From Paenibacillus sp. YPG26 (lineage in GTDB: Bacteria; Bacillota; Bacilli; Paenibacillales; Paenibacillaceae), in NCBI RefSeq assembly GCF_023704175.1, contig NZ_CP084530.1, positions 2,610,501 through 2,674,500 on the forward strand: DNA of 64,000 nucleotides. The letters run 5' to 3'. Below the pieces are notes generated by a model, which saw only the letters and a program-made list of their open reading frames with translations, had not been told where the DNA came from and did no database searches. This document shows, in pieces, positions 50,597-60,336 of the stretch (position 1 is the stretch's first letter; the number at the start of each line of letters is the position of its first letter). Position numbers and translations under genes: made by a program.

Positions 50597-51838
50597 CTAT
50601 GGCTGATGGATGGCATGTCTTCTTGCAGAAGGTTCCCTCTCCGGCTCCTTGGAGGGTCTGATCGCCAGAAGAATCAGGATAACGGCGATCAAAGATACGG
50701 CGGCAATCACGATGAACATGGTCATATGCCTGGTCTGGATAAGCAGGGATACGACCGGAGGCCCTAAGGAGACGCCAATGAACCTCATGCTGCTGTATAA
50801 GGAGGTAATCGTGCCCCGTTGTTCTTTCTCAATGCCTTCGGTGATCAAGGTGTCTGTACAGGGTAGAACAATTCCTACACCGGCGCCGCAGACAATCAGA
50901 CAAGAGATCACGAAATAGATGTTATTGAACATACTGATTCCGACTAGAGAGCCTGTGGATAACACCATGCCCACCACGCTTGCCCACTTCATCAGCACTT
51001 TGTTCTTTCCGATTTTCTTACCGGTAATATAAGAAGCGAGGCACAGGGCAGCCAAGGGAATGGCCAGCACCAGACCTTTCATAACCCCTTTCAGATGATG
51101 CTTGGTCTCAAGCTGCTCCGACAGGTAGAACAAGACGCCGAATAATAAAAACATGCAGATTCCGCCAATGGCGAAGATGGCGTACAGCCAGCGGCCTTTC
51201 TCCTTCAGAACATCCTTCACATCCCCGAGGAAGGCACGAAGTGAAGAATCCTTCTCTTTTCGCTTAGGCGACTTGACCAGAAATATGACGAGCAGCAGCG
51301 AGATCAGACAGAGTACTGGTATCGTCAGGAACGGGAGGTACCACAGCCATGCGCCGAGAGCGGCTCCCAGAATAGGACTGAGCACTTTGCCGAACGTATT
51401 GGAGGTCTCGATTAATCCCAGACTCTTGCTGACATCCTCTTCGTTCTCGAACATGTCTCCCACAAGGGGGATAACAATCGGGAAGGCTCCGGCAGCTCCA
51501 ATCCCCTGCAGAAACCGTCCAGCGAGGATGATCCAGTATACCGAAATCCCTTCCCCGAACCAAGGCGCAACCCCGCACAATGCGCCTCCAAGCCCAGTAA
51601 TAATAAGACTCGGGATAATCACAGTTTTGCGTCCGAACCTGTCCGAGAGGTAGCCGGCAATCGGGATAAGAATAATGGCTACAATAGCGTACACGGTAAT
51701 TAACATACTGACCTGGAAAGAGCCTACCTTTAATTTCCGGGCAATCTCCGGAAGGATTGGAATGAGCATTGAATTCCCAAGGGTCATGATTAACGGAATG
51801 GAAGCAAGCGCAATAAGATCCCCTTTTTTGCCATCCAT
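50597..51838 (-). CDS. MFS drug-efflux type transporter
   Basis: The 413-aa protein has 12 membrane segments with the MFS loop 2-3 motif GYLSDRFGRKTV and the drug:H+ antiporter-like motif C in segment 5 (GLIETSNTFGKVLSPILGAALGAWLW), plus a second RFIGVSLGPPVVSLL in the C-half. A multidrug or metabolite exporter is likely; substrate unknown. It is a single-gene unit upstream of rpiA, with its own terminator. Confidence 0.88.
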   Translation of the reverse strand: MDGKKGDLIALASIPLIMTLGNSMLIPILPEIARKLKVGSFQVSMLITVYAIVAIILIPIAGYLSDRFGRKTVIIPSLIITGLGGALCGVAPWFGEGISVYWIILAGRFLQGIGAAGAFPIVIPLVGDMFENEEDVSKSLGLIETSNTFGKVLSPILGAALGAWLWYLPFLTIPVLCLISLLLVIFLVKSPKRKEKDSSLRAFLGDVKDVLKEKGRWLYAIFAIGGICMFLLFGVLFYLSEQLETKHHLKGVMKGLVLAIPLAALCLASYITGKKIGKNKVLMKWASVVGMVLSTGSLVGISMFNNIYFVISCLIVCGAGVGIVLPCTDTLITEGIEKEQRGTITSLYSSMRFIGVSLGPPVVSLLIQTRHMTMFIVIAAVSLIAVILILLAIRPSKEPEREPSARRHAIHQP

Positions 51839-51930
51839 GCTTAACTACCACCTTTCAGATAACGAGCAGGCTCGATTACCTGTTATTGTGGATAGATCGA
51901 GGTGAAATTATCCCGCTTGGCTTCAGTCAT

Positions 51931-54276
51931 TCAAGTCAGGCTCACGAAGGTGTCCGGATTAACTTGTGCAATAAAGGGGCTAATTTCGCCAACCGAATAG
52001 ATATGGAGCAGATGCATAGCCCGGGTGCATGCCGTGTAGAAGAGCTTCCGCTCTGTCTCACGGGCATAGGAAGCTTCCGACCCGTCATATATAAGCACGG
52101 CATCAAATTCCACACCTTTAGCCAGATATGCCGGGATTACATGAATGCCCCGCTCAAAATTCAGGGTTGTCTTCTTGATCAGTTTTACCGAAGGCACCTC
52201 TTCAAGCACTTGATAGGCGGCCAGGCTCTCTGCGGCTGTCTTGCAGATGACGGCAATCGTCTCATATCCCTCAGCCCGCAGCATCTCTATATCCTCCGCT
52301 AAAGCCTGATGAAGTTGATTATGATCCTTCACACGTTGAACCTTAGGCAGCTCCCCGGCCCGGTTAAATGCCTGAATCTGCTCTCCTCCAGGGATCATTC
52401 CCTTGGTGAATTCAACAATTTCTCTCGTCGATCTGTAGCTCCGTGTCAAAATAATCTGTTCGCTCTCCTCTTCCCCATAGAGATCGGTCAGCACCGAAGA
52501 CTGCTGAAGTGCCGAAGCATGGGCATAAATGGCCTGGTTAAGGTCACCAAGTGCGGTCATCCGGGCTCTAGGGAAGAGCCTTTTGAGGAAGAACAACTGA
52601 AATGGTGAATAATCCTGAGCTTCGTCAATAAAGACATGGCGGATAGATGTATTGGAATGGAACCCGAGTATAAGCTCCTTAAGATACAGCATCGGGGTTG
52701 CGTCCTCGTAAGCGAGTTCAGTCTTCTTAAGCTTGTTCAGAGTGAAGGCGCTGATCTCGGACCAGTGTTCCGGAAGCTCTCCCTCATTCAGCTCCTGCAT
52801 CAGCTTCGGCTGTTCAAACAGCTGGGCATACAGCTGCTTGTTATCAACGAACCGCAGAGCCTTCACCCATCTGCGAAGCGGCTTGAGCTTGCTGCTGACC
52901 ACCATTTTGGCCAAAATCGTCTTCTCGTCCTCATAATCATTGTAGGACTCACTCTTCCGGCGATTTTTACGGCGCATCCGCTGGAAAGCCCTCTGATATT
53001 CTTCGCTATCCAGCAGCTGAATTTGTTCTTCAACCCAAGGTTTGTCAAGTTCACTCTTGGCGAAGGCCGCCAGCTCTTTGAGCAGCCATTCCTTCAACAA
53101 TTCACACCGGTTGGCCAGTCTAACGGAACGGTCATAAGCGTAAAAGCGTTCCTGAATAGAGGCTGCACTTACAATCTCTTGCCCCTGGAAGCGCAAAGGC
53201 CTGAAACGCATCAGACCCTGTTCAAGCTTGTCTCTATAGTTATTAATGGCCTTGTAATACTGATGGGAGGATTTGTAACGGATACCTTCTATCCGAGCCT
53301 TATAACCCTCTTCATCATACCTGGAGAGCACGTATTCCAGCTGTTCAAAAGGATCCTCAAGCTGAAACTCCCTGCCGATCCGGTGTTCAAGATACTCCTG
53401 AAATGTAGTCTGGCGCATATTCTCTTCGCCAAGCTCAGGGAGAACGGTCGAGACATAACTATTGAACATGGGGTTCGGGGAGAACAGGATGACCTGCTCT
53501 GCCTTCAAATGCTCCCTGTATTTGTAGAGCAAATATGCCACGCGTTGAAGAGCCGCTGAGGTCTTGCCGCTCCCGGCCGCACCCTGGACAATCAGCATCC
53601 GGCTCCGGTCATTGCGGATAATCCGGTTCTGCTCCTTCTGTATCGTTGCTACGATGCTCTTCATCTGCGCATCAGAGGAACGGCTGAGCACCTGCTGCAG
53701 CAGCTCATCCCCTATGGTTACGCCTGTATCGAACATAAGCTTGATCTCACCGTCACGAATGACATACTGCCTCTTGAGCTCAATCGTCCCCTCGATCTGG
53801 CCTGATGGAGTCTGATAGGATGCGGGACCCGGGGTGCTGTCGTAATACAAATTCGAGATTGGGGCACGCCAGTCGTAGACCAGAAACTGTTCATCCTTCT
53901 CATCAAGGAGAGATGCAATGCCGAGGTAGATAGCTTCCGGCTGTTCCCCCTCTTCAGCAAAATCAATTCTTCCGAAGTAAGGAGATTGGAACAGGCGTTT
54001 CATTTTGCCAAGGGCGGCATAGGCATGCAGGTGACTCCGCTCCCGGTCGGACAGGATCTCAGACTGCTGGCGAAGACTTGTAGACGTCTCTCCGACATCA
54101 TCAGACTCGCTGAAATTCATTGTCACCTCATCCCAGAAGTCTTTTCTCATCTCCACAACGTCTCCACGAACGCTGCCCACTTCCTGCTCCAAACGCTTGA
54201 TTCGCTTGCCAATGAGCTGAGTTACATCACTTACCCGTGTCTGTTCCTCCTGCCAGTCCTGATCATTTATACTCAA
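51931..54276 (-). CDS. helD: RNA polymerase recycling ATPase HelD
   Basis: The 781-aa UvrD/Rep-like protein has an N-terminal coiled coil that enters the RNA polymerase secondary channel, the HelD-specific region YFGRIDF...EAIYLGIASLLDE...VYDWRAPISNLYYD, Walker A VQGAAGSGKTSAALQRVAYLLY, and later motifs FIDEAQDYSPFQLFFLKRLF and LTRSYRSTREIVEF. It frees stalled RNA polymerase from DNA. Start TTG with GGGGCG about 8-10 nt upstream. The C-terminal motif FYTACTRAMHLLHIY is intact. Confidence 0.95.
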   Translation of the reverse strand: MSINDQDWQEEQTRVSDVTQLIGKRIKRLEQEVGSVRGDVVEMRKDFWDEVTMNFSESDDVGETSTSLRQQSEILSDRERSHLHAYAALGKMKRLFQSPYFGRIDFAEEGEQPEAIYLGIASLLDEKDEQFLVYDWRAPISNLYYDSTPGPASYQTPSGQIEGTIELKRQYVIRDGEIKLMFDTGVTIGDELLQQVLSRSSDAQMKSIVATIQKEQNRIIRNDRSRMLIVQGAAGSGKTSAALQRVAYLLYKYREHLKAEQVILFSPNPMFNSYVSTVLPELGEENMRQTTFQEYLEHRIGREFQLEDPFEQLEYVLSRYDEEGYKARIEGIRYKSSHQYYKAINNYRDKLEQGLMRFRPLRFQGQEIVSAASIQERFYAYDRSVRLANRCELLKEWLLKELAAFAKSELDKPWVEEQIQLLDSEEYQRAFQRMRRKNRRKSESYNDYEDEKTILAKMVVSSKLKPLRRWVKALRFVDNKQLYAQLFEQPKLMQELNEGELPEHWSEISAFTLNKLKKTELAYEDATPMLYLKELILGFHSNTSIRHVFIDEAQDYSPFQLFFLKRLFPRARMTALGDLNQAIYAHASALQQSSVLTDLYGEEESEQIILTRSYRSTREIVEFTKGMIPGGEQIQAFNRAGELPKVQRVKDHNQLHQALAEDIEMLRAEGYETIAVICKTAAESLAAYQVLEEVPSVKLIKKTTLNFERGIHVIPAYLAKGVEFDAVLIYDGSEASYARETERKLFYTACTRAMHLLHIYSVGEISPFIAQVNPDTFVSLT

Positions 54277-54453
54277 TGTTCATTCGCCCCTTTTCCGGTG
54301 TCATCCAGGCCTATTGACACACACGATATAACGTGGTAAAATTGACACAGGATCAATTTATTTAAATAGGTTTCCCTTTAGAGTCTAAACTTTATTTTAT
54401 CAGTATTGCATCGGCAAATCAATGGTGCTTGTTCGCTAAAGGCACCGTATAAT

Positions 54454-54482
54454 AAAGTCCCGCCAAGCCGGCGGGACTTTTT
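54454..54482. terminator. Terminator after the FUSC-type gene
   Basis: AAAGTCCCGCC and GGCGGGACTTT form an 11-bp stem with a 5-nt loop; TTTTTCTT follows on plus and TTTATTAT on minus. It lies between the FUSC-type stop and helD. Confidence 0.85.
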
Positions 54483-54508
54483 CTTGTTGTTATATGCTAA
54501 TGAATGAT

Positions 54509-55534
54509 TCAATGCTCATCTGGCTTATTTGCAGTGTGATCCGACAGACGGTTAAGCCGTTCGAGCTGGTGACCGTAATCGTACATCTCTGCCGAGACTA
54601 TGGACAGCCTAAGCACCCCTACTCTTTTCTCCGCATAGTGATCCAGCATTCGTCTAAGGAATTCGTCATTGTCCTGCTCGAGCAGCTCCGCCTCCAGAAA
54701 ATTCGGCTTGAGCTTATCATCGAATTTTAGCAGAATATGCTCATGGAACCGGATTAACCTCTCCAGATGGGCATCGAATTCCTTATTGATGGACTCAGGC
54801 CGCACAGCCTGGAAGTAATGCTGTTCCACCGCGTCCAGAACCTCATAACCTTTACGAAGGGTATGCAGCATTTGCTTATAGACAACCAGCTTGCGGCTGT
54901 CACTGAATTTGGGTGTCTTCAGCTTCTTCAAGTCTTCTTCCATCAGCTTGAATTTATCCGTTAAAGAATTAATCGAGTCTTCCAGCTCCCGCTTTTCCTT
55001 ACGGAATACCGTCTCCTTAATCTCATCAGAGATCACGGTCCGAAGCAGCAGAGACAGCTTGTTGAAGGTCTGACTAATCTGGCTCACGAATTGAACCCGG
55101 GGCTTGGGCGGGAAGACGGCCATATTAATTACAAAGGCAGATATGATGCCTATAAGACTGAGCACGAACCGGTTAAGCGCGAACTCCCACTGTCCCGATG
55201 CCTCCATTACGGCGACTACAGTAACCAGGGTGATTCCAATAGTATCTCCCATGTTGAGCTTAAGACAGATCATAATAACGAGAATACATACCAGGCCTAC
55301 CGCAATGGGTTCCTTGGAGAATACACTCCCGGCAAGAAGCGCCAGAATCGCTCCCAGGGTGTTGGTCTGCAGCTGATCAACCAAATACCTCCACGACCTG
55401 TATATCGAAGGCTGCATGGCAAAAATAGCTGCCACCGCGGCAATAACAGGTGATGAGAAATTCAGCCATACGCTTAAATATAAAGCCAAAGTTACCGCAA
55501 TGCCGGTCTTTAGCATCCTTGCTCCAAACGTCAA
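54509..55534 (-). CDS. FUSC/aromatic acid exporter family membrane protein
   Basis: The 341-aa protein has four to five membrane segments in residues 5-160 (GARMLKTGIAVTLALYLSVW, AVAAIFAMQPSIYRSW, LGAILALLAGSVFS, GDTIGITLVTVVAVME) of the ArAE_1/YgaE type and a long cytoplasmic coiled-coil domain after it. Such proteins are linked to aromatic acid export. TTG at 55534 has GGAGG 7 nt upstream; the frame runs to 55588 but without support. Confidence 0.85.
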   Translation of the reverse strand: MTFGARMLKTGIAVTLALYLSVWLNFSSPVIAAVAAIFAMQPSIYRSWRYLVDQLQTNTLGAILALLAGSVFSKEPIAVGLVCILVIMICLKLNMGDTIGITLVTVVAVMEASGQWEFALNRFVLSLIGIISAFVINMAVFPPKPRVQFVSQISQTFNKLSLLLRTVISDEIKETVFRKEKRELEDSINSLTDKFKLMEEDLKKLKTPKFSDSRKLVVYKQMLHTLRKGYEVLDAVEQHYFQAVRPESINKEFDAHLERLIRFHEHILLKFDDKLKPNFLEAELLEQDNDEFLRRMLDHYAEKRVGVLRLSIVSAEMYDYGHQLERLNRLSDHTANKPDEH

Positions 55535-55693
55535 GGCTATTCCTCCTCTCTCTATACGCCCTACCCAATCATTACCCCAAAATTTCATCAGATATTAGCC
55601 TGACTGGTTTATGAACTATGTATTTTGGTCCACACTTGTAATGTCCCACTTGTAACAGCTCCCCATACTCCAACATGAAAAGGTGGAAGATCT

Positions 55694-56224
55694 ATGCAGC
55701 AACAAAGATTATTCCGGCTTGTCCGTGCGCTTGCAGCTGTATTCATTACGGCAGGAGCGGCATTTGGTGCCTTTTCAGGCAAGGTATCAGCTCTTAGTGA
55801 GCCTTATGCAGTCCGGCCGCCAGGTAATGAGGTCGGCCATGCGGACGGCAGAACCGGAAAGCAGCATGGCCATTTCTACGGCCACTTGGTCCGTGAGACC
55901 GCATCCCTTCTTGGGATTTCACATGAAGCGGTGATCGCGGAGCTGAAGCAGGGCAAATCCTTGCGCCAGATCGCCTTAGAGAAGAAAGGCTGGAGCGAAG
56001 CCGATTATGTCCTTAAGCTGAAGAACTCAATCTCAGCCCGGATAGATCACAGTGTAGCCTCGGGGAAGTTAAGCCCCGACAAAGCGGACAAATTCAAGGC
56101 ACTGCTCCCGGGCAAAATTCAGAAGGCGGTCAACCGGACCTGTAAAGGCATGCTGATCAAGCCTCCTCATGACACAAGCTTGAACCCGGGCCAGAATCAG
56201 ATTAATCGTAGGATCAATCCATAA
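55694..56224 (+). CDS. Small secreted helical protein
   Basis: The 176-aa protein has a typical signal peptide (FRLVRALAAVFITAGAAFGAF, cleavage near residue 35) and a helical domain whose pattern LGISHEAVIAELKQGKSLRQIALEKKGWSEADYVLKLKNSISARID...GKLSPDKADKFKALLPGKI is common in small exported proteins of Gram-positives, of unknown role. A Pro/Asn-rich tail follows. AGGTGG lies 7 nt before the ATG, and a terminator follows closely. Confidence 0.75.
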   Translation: MQQQRLFRLVRALAAVFITAGAAFGAFSGKVSALSEPYAVRPPGNEVGHADGRTGKQHGHFYGHLVRETASLLGISHEAVIAELKQGKSLRQIALEKKGWSEADYVLKLKNSISARIDHSVASGKLSPDKADKFKALLPGKIQKAVNRTCKGMLIKPPHDTSLNPGQNQINRRINP

Positions 56225-56228
56225 ATTG

Positions 56229-56256
56229 AAGCTGCCCCGACGGGCAGCTTTTCCTC
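56229..56256 (+). terminator. Intrinsic terminator after the secreted protein gene
   Basis: AAGCTGCCC-CGAC-GGGCAGCTT followed by TTCCTCT on the plus strand; the first arm begins 5 nt after the stop. Confidence 0.8.
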
Positions 56257-56279
56257 TATGTTGAGATCACAGCCCCATG

Positions 56280-57845
56280 TTAGTCCAGCGTGGTCTCAAA
56301 TCCTCCGCTGCGCTGGAATTCTGCCATGATATCGAACTCATCCTTCAGCTTCATATACAGTCTCTCATACATATAGTAGAGCTCCAGATAGACCTCGCTG
56401 TTCTTGAGGTCAGGATGGTGTCTATGGGATATTCGCACCCACGATCGAATCTCGGCTAGAGAGTCCAGATCGCCTGTCGCATAGAGGGCCAAGACAGCCG
56501 CGCCCATGGCAGATGCGTCCGCCACTTCCGGAACCAGCAGCTCCTTGCCCATTACATCCGATAGAATCTGGCGCCATACTGCAGAGCGGGCAAATCCGCC
56601 GGAGGCGATAATTTCTTTGGCCGGTCCGGTTAACTCACGAAGAGCGACACCCACAGAGAAGATGCTTAGCACAACGCCTTCAAGAACAGCCCGGATGAAG
56701 TGCTCCCGCTGGTGGCGGAGACTGATTCCGAAGAACGTTCCTCTCGCATTGGCATTCCAGTAAGGCGCCCTCTCCCCTGTAAGGAAAGGGAGGAACAGCA
56801 GCCCCTCTGATCCCGCCGGAACCTTCTCCGCATATTGGATCATCAGATCGTAAGGATCGACACCAAGCTTCTTCGCAACCTCGATCTCCGGTGTGGCGAA
56901 CTGGTCCCGCAGCCAGCGCAGCATGATCCCGCCGTTATTCGTCGGTCCGCCAACCACCCATTTTTGATCAGCAAAAGCATAACAGAACGTGCGGCCCTTC
57001 TCATCAGTTACCGGTCTGTCTGTTACCGTCCGGATCGCTCCACTGGTCCCGATCGTTACCGCTACTTCACCCGGGCCTGTGGCCGCCACGCCCAGGTTCG
57101 CCAGAACCCCGTCGCTCGCCCCAACCACAAAGGGAGTTTCCGCAGGAATGCCCATCTCAAGCGCATATGACGGAGCCATCCCGGTGAGCACATGGGTTGT
57201 GGGAACAAGCGTGGGAAGCTGTTCCTTGGAGATGCCCAGCAGATCAAGCACGCCCTGATCCCAATCCATGGTCTCCAAGTGCAGAAGACCTGTTGCGGAA
57301 GCGATCGAATAGTCACTGACATAGGTGCCATAGAGTCTGTGCAGGATGAACTCTTTGATGCCAGCGAACATTCTGGTCTTCGCAAATAACTGAGGTGCTT
57401 CTTCTTTCATCCATAATATTTTGGAGAGAGGGGACATAGGATGAATAGGCGTGCCGGTGCGCAGATAAATCTCATGCCCACCGTGCTCCTGCATCAGCTT
57501 CTCCGCCTGCCTCAAGCTGCGGTTATCCGTCCAGACAATTGCTTTCGTAAGCGGATTATCCGAAGAATCCATAGCGATCAGAGAGTGCATGGCGGTGCTA
57601 AGCCCGATTGCCTTGATCTTGTACCCTTTGACCCTGCCTTGATCTTGCACGCGCTGGATGGATTTCACTACCGCTTGCAGAATCTGTTCGGGATCCTGCT
57701 CGGCATAATCCGGTTTGGAATGACTTAACGGATATTCTATCGTACTTGAAGCAAGTACCACTCCCCGCTGACCGAACAGAACCGCCTTCAGACTCGTTGT
57801 CCCGATATCTAGCCCAAGTACAGCTTCGTTATGCTGTAATGTCAT
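56280..57845 (-). CDS. gntK: Gluconate kinase, FGGY family
   Basis: The 521-aa sugar kinase has the FGGY layout: VLGLDIGTTSLKAVLF at the start, TAIVWTDNRS-type AIVWTDNRSLRQAE, VVGASDGVLANLGVAA with the catalytic Asp, VTIGTSGAIR and FLPFLTGERAPYWNANARG, then ASGGFARSAVWRQI. The sequence fits gluconokinases such as B. subtilis GntK, feeding 6-phosphogluconate into the pentose phosphate pathway. No gntR or gntP lies adjacent, unlike the B. subtilis gnt operon. Confidence 0.88.
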   Translation of the reverse strand: MTLQHNEAVLGLDIGTTSLKAVLFGQRGVVLASSTIEYPLSHSKPDYAEQDPEQILQAVVKSIQRVQDQGRVKGYKIKAIGLSTAMHSLIAMDSSDNPLTKAIVWTDNRSLRQAEKLMQEHGGHEIYLRTGTPIHPMSPLSKILWMKEEAPQLFAKTRMFAGIKEFILHRLYGTYVSDYSIASATGLLHLETMDWDQGVLDLLGISKEQLPTLVPTTHVLTGMAPSYALEMGIPAETPFVVGASDGVLANLGVAATGPGEVAVTIGTSGAIRTVTDRPVTDEKGRTFCYAFADQKWVVGGPTNNGGIMLRWLRDQFATPEIEVAKKLGVDPYDLMIQYAEKVPAGSEGLLFLPFLTGERAPYWNANARGTFFGISLRHQREHFIRAVLEGVVLSIFSVGVALRELTGPAKEIIASGGFARSAVWRQILSDVMGKELLVPEVADASAMGAAVLALYATGDLDSLAEIRSWVRISHRHHPDLKNSEVYLELYYMYERLYMKLKDEFDIMAEFQRSGGFETTLD

Positions 57846-57931
57846 AGTAACGACCCCTCATCATTTAGAACTTTTCGTTGAACTCTTAGATCAATTACCC
57901 GAAAATCGGAGGGCTGATCTATCGTTCCCTG

Positions 57932-57984
57932 ATGTCTTGCAGTCCCTGTTATCTTGCAGTCCCCTATTGTCTTGCAGTCCATTG
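57932..57984. repeat. Three short direct repeats upstream of gntK
   Basis: TCTTGCAGTCC occurs at about 57934, 57952 and 57970 (the second as ATCTTGCAGTCCC), spaced 18-19 bp. The array lies about 90-140 bp upstream of gntK in a 243-bp gap that otherwise holds only the AI-2E terminator. Spacing close to two helical turns would suit a row of regulator sites; this is inference. Confidence 0.6.
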
Positions 57985-58027
57985 TACTGAAAACAAGAAG
58001 CGGATTTCAATGACATACATTTCGGGA

Positions 58028-58076
58028 TAAATAAGACCCGGTCATTACGGCTGCACCGCTCTGACCGGGTCTTATC
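58028..58076 (-). terminator. Stem-loop terminator after the AI-2E family gene
   Basis: ATAAGACCCGGTCA pairs perfectly with TGACCGGGTCTTAT (14 bp, 17-nt loop); TTATTTATCC follows on the minus strand. Confidence 0.7.
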
Positions 58077-58088
58077 TATGAGGCAGGC

Positions 58089-59192
58089 TTAATCTAACGG
58101 AGGATGCTGGGATTTAGGCTTCTCTTCCTCAATTACCGGGACCGCGGCCTGCAGCGCAGGTTGTACCCCGACGCCTACCGGGACCTCCAGTATATCCAGG
58201 AAGAACATGAATACAGGCACACCTACGATGAGGCCCCATACCCCAAAGAAGTGTTCGGAGACGAGCAGAATCGTAAAGGTATAAAATATCGGCAAATGCG
58301 TCTTGGAGGACATGAATTTGGGATTTAGAATATACGCCTCTATAGCATGCAGTACCACTATCATGACCAGTACATAGATGATCTTCGTTATACCGCCGAT
58401 CTTGAAGGCAATCGCACACAGCGGAATGAGGGATACGAATACGCCCAGCACGGGAACCAGACCAAGCAGGAAGATCATCACTCCGAGCGCAATCAGATTC
58501 GGGAATCCGAGAATCCATAGAAACGCAGTGGAGAGAATGGCATTGGTTAATGAAATCAGGAATTGCACTTCGATAATTTTTCCGAAAGAGTGAACAAACT
58601 TCTTGCCGAAATATTGAAGCTCATTGAAGAAGTAAGCAGCCTTGCTCTCCTTGAATTTGGAGGTGAAGCGGACAACCTTCTCCTTCTCCAGCAAGAAGAA
58701 CAAGCTCAGAATCAGGGCTATGAACAGATTAAGGCTCCATTTCCCGATATCCGTAACCGTCTTCAGTATAAAGTCCAAACCTTTGTCTACATAACTCGCC
58801 AGGTCAATCTTCTTAAGCGAATCCATGAGATAGTCCACAATAACATTGCTTGGAAGATCAACTGGGGGCTTATTGTAGAAGGAAATCACCTGATTCACAA
58901 GCTCGTTAACCTCTTTGACCAGAACAGGTGAATATTTGTAAATGACGTATCCCATTAATGAGAGGATGACCACATAGATGGAAGCGACCGTGAAGGTCTT
59001 GTTAAGCCGGACCGTCTTCTCCGTGCTCTTAATGATAAATTTATGGAGCCGATTGATCAGGTAAGTGAAAATAAATGTGATTAGAATTAGATTCAGCATA
59101 CTTCGGAACAAGTACAGTACAACGATCAGAAACACAAGCGCAAAAAATCTCCGGATTCCCGGAACTTGAAACAGCTCCTTAAAAAAAGTCAT
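58089..59192 (-). CDS. AI-2E family (YdiK/TqsA-type) permease
   Basis: The 367-aa protein has seven to eight membrane segments with the family pattern: N-terminal pair, a long amphipathic middle, LILSLFFLLEKEKV, and the conserved LGLVPVLGVFVSLIPLCAIAF and EAYILNPKFMSSKTHLPIFYTF...GVWGLIVGVPV. Members transport autoinducer-2, ions or are of unknown role. AAGGAG lies 10 nt before the ATG. The tail is Pro/Glu/Lys-rich. Confidence 0.88.
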   Translation of the reverse strand: MTFFKELFQVPGIRRFFALVFLIVVLYLFRSMLNLILITFIFTYLINRLHKFIIKSTEKTVRLNKTFTVASIYVVILSLMGYVIYKYSPVLVKEVNELVNQVISFYNKPPVDLPSNVIVDYLMDSLKKIDLASYVDKGLDFILKTVTDIGKWSLNLFIALILSLFFLLEKEKVVRFTSKFKESKAAYFFNELQYFGKKFVHSFGKIIEVQFLISLTNAILSTAFLWILGFPNLIALGVMIFLLGLVPVLGVFVSLIPLCAIAFKIGGITKIIYVLVMIVVLHAIEAYILNPKFMSSKTHLPIFYTFTILLVSEHFFGVWGLIVGVPVFMFFLDILEVPVGVGVQPALQAAVPVIEEEKPKSQHPPLD

Positions 59193-59414
59193 TCAGCTAT
59201 GGCTCCTTTTCCCCCATCTTTTTGTATAAATCTCCTATCCATCATAGACCACAAAAATCCATTGAATCAAGAAAGCAAGCTCTACTTATAACAATACGGA
59301 CAAAATCCGTAATAGTAACACTATTTTATATGAAAAAGTTATTTTTATGTAACCCCTGAGAAATGTTTATGAATGGAAATGCCTGTTTATACGTATCAGT
59401 AAGGAGTGATAAGC

Positions 59415-60233
59415 ATGGATCTCAAAAAGTACATGATCAAGCCTGATGATAATTTTTCACTAAAAAACGCTGATCCGATGGACACGGGCACCTTCAAAAG
59501 CAAGGAAGAGGCCGAGGCTGAGACTCAAGGTCTCCGCAAAAGGCTGAGCGAGCTTCAGGACATACTTTATGCAGAGAAAAAGCACTCGGTCCTTATTATT
59601 CTGCAGGGCATGGACACTAGCGGCAAGGACGGCACCATCAAGCACGTCTTCTCTGGTGTGAACCCGCAGGGGTTCAGTGTAACCAGCTTCAAGAAGCCTA
59701 CCGCCGAGGAGGTCTCTCACGATTTCCTGTGGAGGGTTCACCAGCATGCACCAGCCAAAGGCTACATAGCCGCCTTCAATCGTTCCCAGTACGAGGACGT
59801 CCTCGTCCCCTGGGCACATAAGACAGGAACAGAGGAAGCGTTGAAGCAGCGGCTCAAGCATATTCAGCATTTCGAGGACATGCTTACGAGTGAAGGGACG
59901 AAGATCATCAAGATTTTCCTGCACATCTCAAAGGACAAGCAGCTGCAGAAAATTCATGAACGCATGAAAGAGCCCCGGAAGTTCTGGAAATTCGATCCGA
60001 CAGATCTGCTGGAGCGTGAATACTGGAATGAGTACCAGCAGGCCTATGAAGAAGTCTTCGCATCCACAAGCACGAATCAGGTCCCTTGGTACTGGATTCC
60101 TGCCAACCAGAAATGGTTCCGGAACTATCTGGTCCTGCGGATTCTCGTGCAGACACTGGAAAGTCTTAATCTTGAATACCCGCTTCTTCAGGCTACCCAG
60201 TCTGAAATTGCCCGTTATATGAACGAGAAATAA
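59415..60233 (+). CDS. ppk2: Polyphosphate kinase 2 family phosphotransferase
   Basis: The 272-aa P-loop kinase shows Walker A LQGMDTSGKDGTIKHV, Walker B AFNRSQYEDVLVPWAH and lid-region residues (KIFLHISKDKQLQKIHERM, EPRKFWKFDPTDLLEREYWNEY). It transfers phosphate between polyphosphate and nucleotides; the subclass (ADP or AMP acceptor) is not safely told from sequence alone. ATG at 59415 has AAGGAG 8 nt upstream; a GTG at 59406 is too close to that site. It is a single-gene unit with a bidirectional terminator. Confidence 0.93.
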   Translation: MDLKKYMIKPDDNFSLKNADPMDTGTFKSKEEAEAETQGLRKRLSELQDILYAEKKHSVLIILQGMDTSGKDGTIKHVFSGVNPQGFSVTSFKKPTAEEVSHDFLWRVHQHAPAKGYIAAFNRSQYEDVLVPWAHKTGTEEALKQRLKHIQHFEDMLTSEGTKIIKIFLHISKDKQLQKIHERMKEPRKFWKFDPTDLLEREYWNEYQQAYEEVFASTSTNQVPWYWIPANQKWFRNYLVLRILVQTLESLNLEYPLLQATQSEIARYMNEK

Positions 60234-60286
60234 GAGTCTGGCATCGCCCGGGGTACCCTGGCTGTTACCGGCGGATGATAATCAAT

Positions 60287-60318
60287 GAAGAAGGCAGCCC
60301 GCATGGGCTGCCTTCTTC
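60287..60318. terminator. Bidirectional terminator between ppk2 and the lactonase gene
   Basis: GAAGAAGGCAGCCC-GCAT-GGGCTGCCTTCTTC, a perfect 14-bp stem with a 4-nt loop, placed between two convergent genes. Confidence 0.8.
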
Positions 60319-60336
60319 GTCTACCCGTCAGTTGTC

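Noticed and set aside
52636..53559. 307-codon plus-strand frame opposite helD
   Set aside because: Lies wholly within helD, whose motifs are intact; no ribosome site.
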